DNA of 15,004 nt, taken from the NCBI GenBank assembly GCA_049646245.1, contig JBARVL010000485.1, positions 1-15,004 of the forward strand, written 5' to 3'. Shown here piece after piece: positions 14,292 to 15,004 of this stretch. This DNA is from Crinalium sp049646245. Its GTDB lineage: Bacteria > Cyanobacteriota > Cyanobacteriia > Cyanobacteriales > PCC-9333. The position numbers were made by a program, and so were the translations under genes. Numbering within the stretch: position 1 is the stretch's first letter; each line of letters starts with the position of its first letter. The notes below the pieces were generated by a model that did no database searches, was not told the origin of the DNA, and worked only from the letters and a program-made list of their open reading frames with translations.

Positions 14292-15004
14292 GTGCGATTC
14301 GTTCAGCCGAAATCCACAAAGGAGGGATGGCTGGCAAACGGTAAGGTAAACCCATCAGGGTTGGAGTTCGCACTTTAAGCCCTTACCGATTGACAACTTA
14401 TTATCCATACAGGTGAAAGAACCTAGTCAAGCATTAGCTAAGACAACTAGGGGAAAAACGGGGAAAAGATGGAGATTAATAACAACATCATAACCCAATC
14501 CATAACAGATTAAGCCCTGTCATCATGGTGCGTGATTGAAAGCACACAAAGAACCAGAGAAATTTGGTTTCCCCTATATGGAAGAATGACAACCTTTTAT
14601 ATAAAGCGGGGGTGAAAGCGGACTCAACGGGATAGCTAAATACCGATACCGCAAGCAAAAATCCTATAACCGAAACGTTGCATTTTAGCAATTAATTCGT
14701 GGGGTAGAAGCGCAAGAAGAGCGAACTGTCGATACAACCGTCGTAATATATTACCAGGGGATAAAAGCTAATCAGAATCAAATCTGAACTCCTGGGTCAA
14801 ACACTTGGCAAAGGTAAGGACTATCAGGATTTTATAACCGTGATAGCGCACCACCTATAACCTCGGCGGATAGACAGACCCTAAAGGATTTTATCAATGG
14901 ATAGTAGGAACGAGTGCGACTCGTTCGCAGCCCAATACATAAGCTGCGGTAAGTACGTCAAGGCTGAACCTTGAAAATCTTATAACTGTTCCTTGGATGT
15001 AGGT
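14292..15004 (+). mobile_element. Group II intron, 5' part (domain I onward), truncated by the window edge
   Basis: Self-splicing retroelement RNA. The 5' boundary is GTGCG at 14292, the canonical group II start. What follows is long non-coding sequence rich in pairings: CGGTAAGG (14339-14346) with CCTTACCG (14381-14388), AACCC/GGGTT (14349-14353 with 14358-14362), a CGCAC (14369-14373) complementary to the first five intron bases, and hairpin 14908-14926. The style (GGGATGGCTGGCAAACGGTA near 14324) matches cyanobacterial introns of the chloroplast-like class as I recall them. No reverse transcriptase frame is present in the 713 nt shown; it would lie in domain IV beyond the window, as would domains V/VI and the 3' end. 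It is inserted in intergenic DNA in the opposite direction to the oxidoreductase gene. Whether it is intact or mobile cannot be judged. Confidence 0.85.
14908..14926 (+). repeat. Strong hairpin within the intron, containing a near copy of the intron 5' end
   Basis: GAACGAG (14908-14914), loop TGCGA, CTCGTTC (14920-14926): a perfect 7-bp stem with a 5-nt loop. GTGCGACTCGTTC within it (14914-14926) matches the intron 5' end GTGCGATTCGTTC (14292-14304) at 12 of 13 positions. Confidence 0.8.

Noticed and set aside
14488..14691. Minus-strand 67-codon frame in the intron
   Set aside because: It lies in structured domain I RNA, has no motif, and runs opposite to the intron.
14292..15004. Intron-encoded reverse transcriptase within the window
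   Set aside because: No long plus-strand frame exists here; the last ATG (in GGATGTAGG) is followed at once by a stop. The protein, if present, is beyond the window.

Overview
The window looks like chromosomal DNA from a filamentous, probably Nostocales-type cyanobacterium. Eleven copies of the HIP1 octamer GCGATCGC are visible, where about 0.2 would be expected by chance. Several short dispersed repeats typical of these genomes are also present: CCCTTTGCG tandems, ACTGTT-N heptamers, and TAGGTTGGGTT and GCGGGCA palindromes. Shine-Dalgarno sites are mostly weak.

Layout, left to right: glgX (minus), glgB (minus) and a treS-maltokinase fusion (minus) fill the first 7.9 kb. Next come a small lipoprotein gene (plus) and an unrecognised gene (minus) that converge on each other. 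A cobalamin riboswitch then drives hupE (plus). This is followed by glgE (minus), an LLM-class flavin oxidoreductase gene (minus), and the first ~713 bases of a group II intron (plus) that runs off the right edge.

The main theme is alpha-glucan metabolism by the GlgE route. TreS converts trehalose to maltose, and its fused maltokinase domain makes maltose 1-phosphate. GlgE adds maltosyl units from maltose 1-phosphate to alpha-1,4-glucan, GlgB adds alpha-1,6 branches, and GlgX removes branches. All four proteins carry complete catalytic residues. glgE is not in the same block as the other three: hupE, an orphan gene and a lipoprotein gene lie between them. The pathway is better known from actinobacteria, so a complete set in a cyanobacterium is the most interesting functional point here.

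hupE encodes a probable cobalt/nickel permease. The cobalamin aptamer in front of it has a closing stem that ends at 10023, with the Shine-Dalgarno site 29 bases further on and no terminator between, so control is probably translational. Two start codons were moved from the longest-ORF choice: hupE to 10061 and the lipoprotein to 8128.

No CRISPR array, transposase, tRNA, rRNA or clearly new defence or biosynthetic system was found. The oddities are mostly at the repeat and RNA level: a palindromic repeat inside glgE, a perfect inverted pair of a dispersed repeat between treS and glgB, a direct repeat flanking hupE, and an intron whose 5' end sequence recurs in an internal hairpin.
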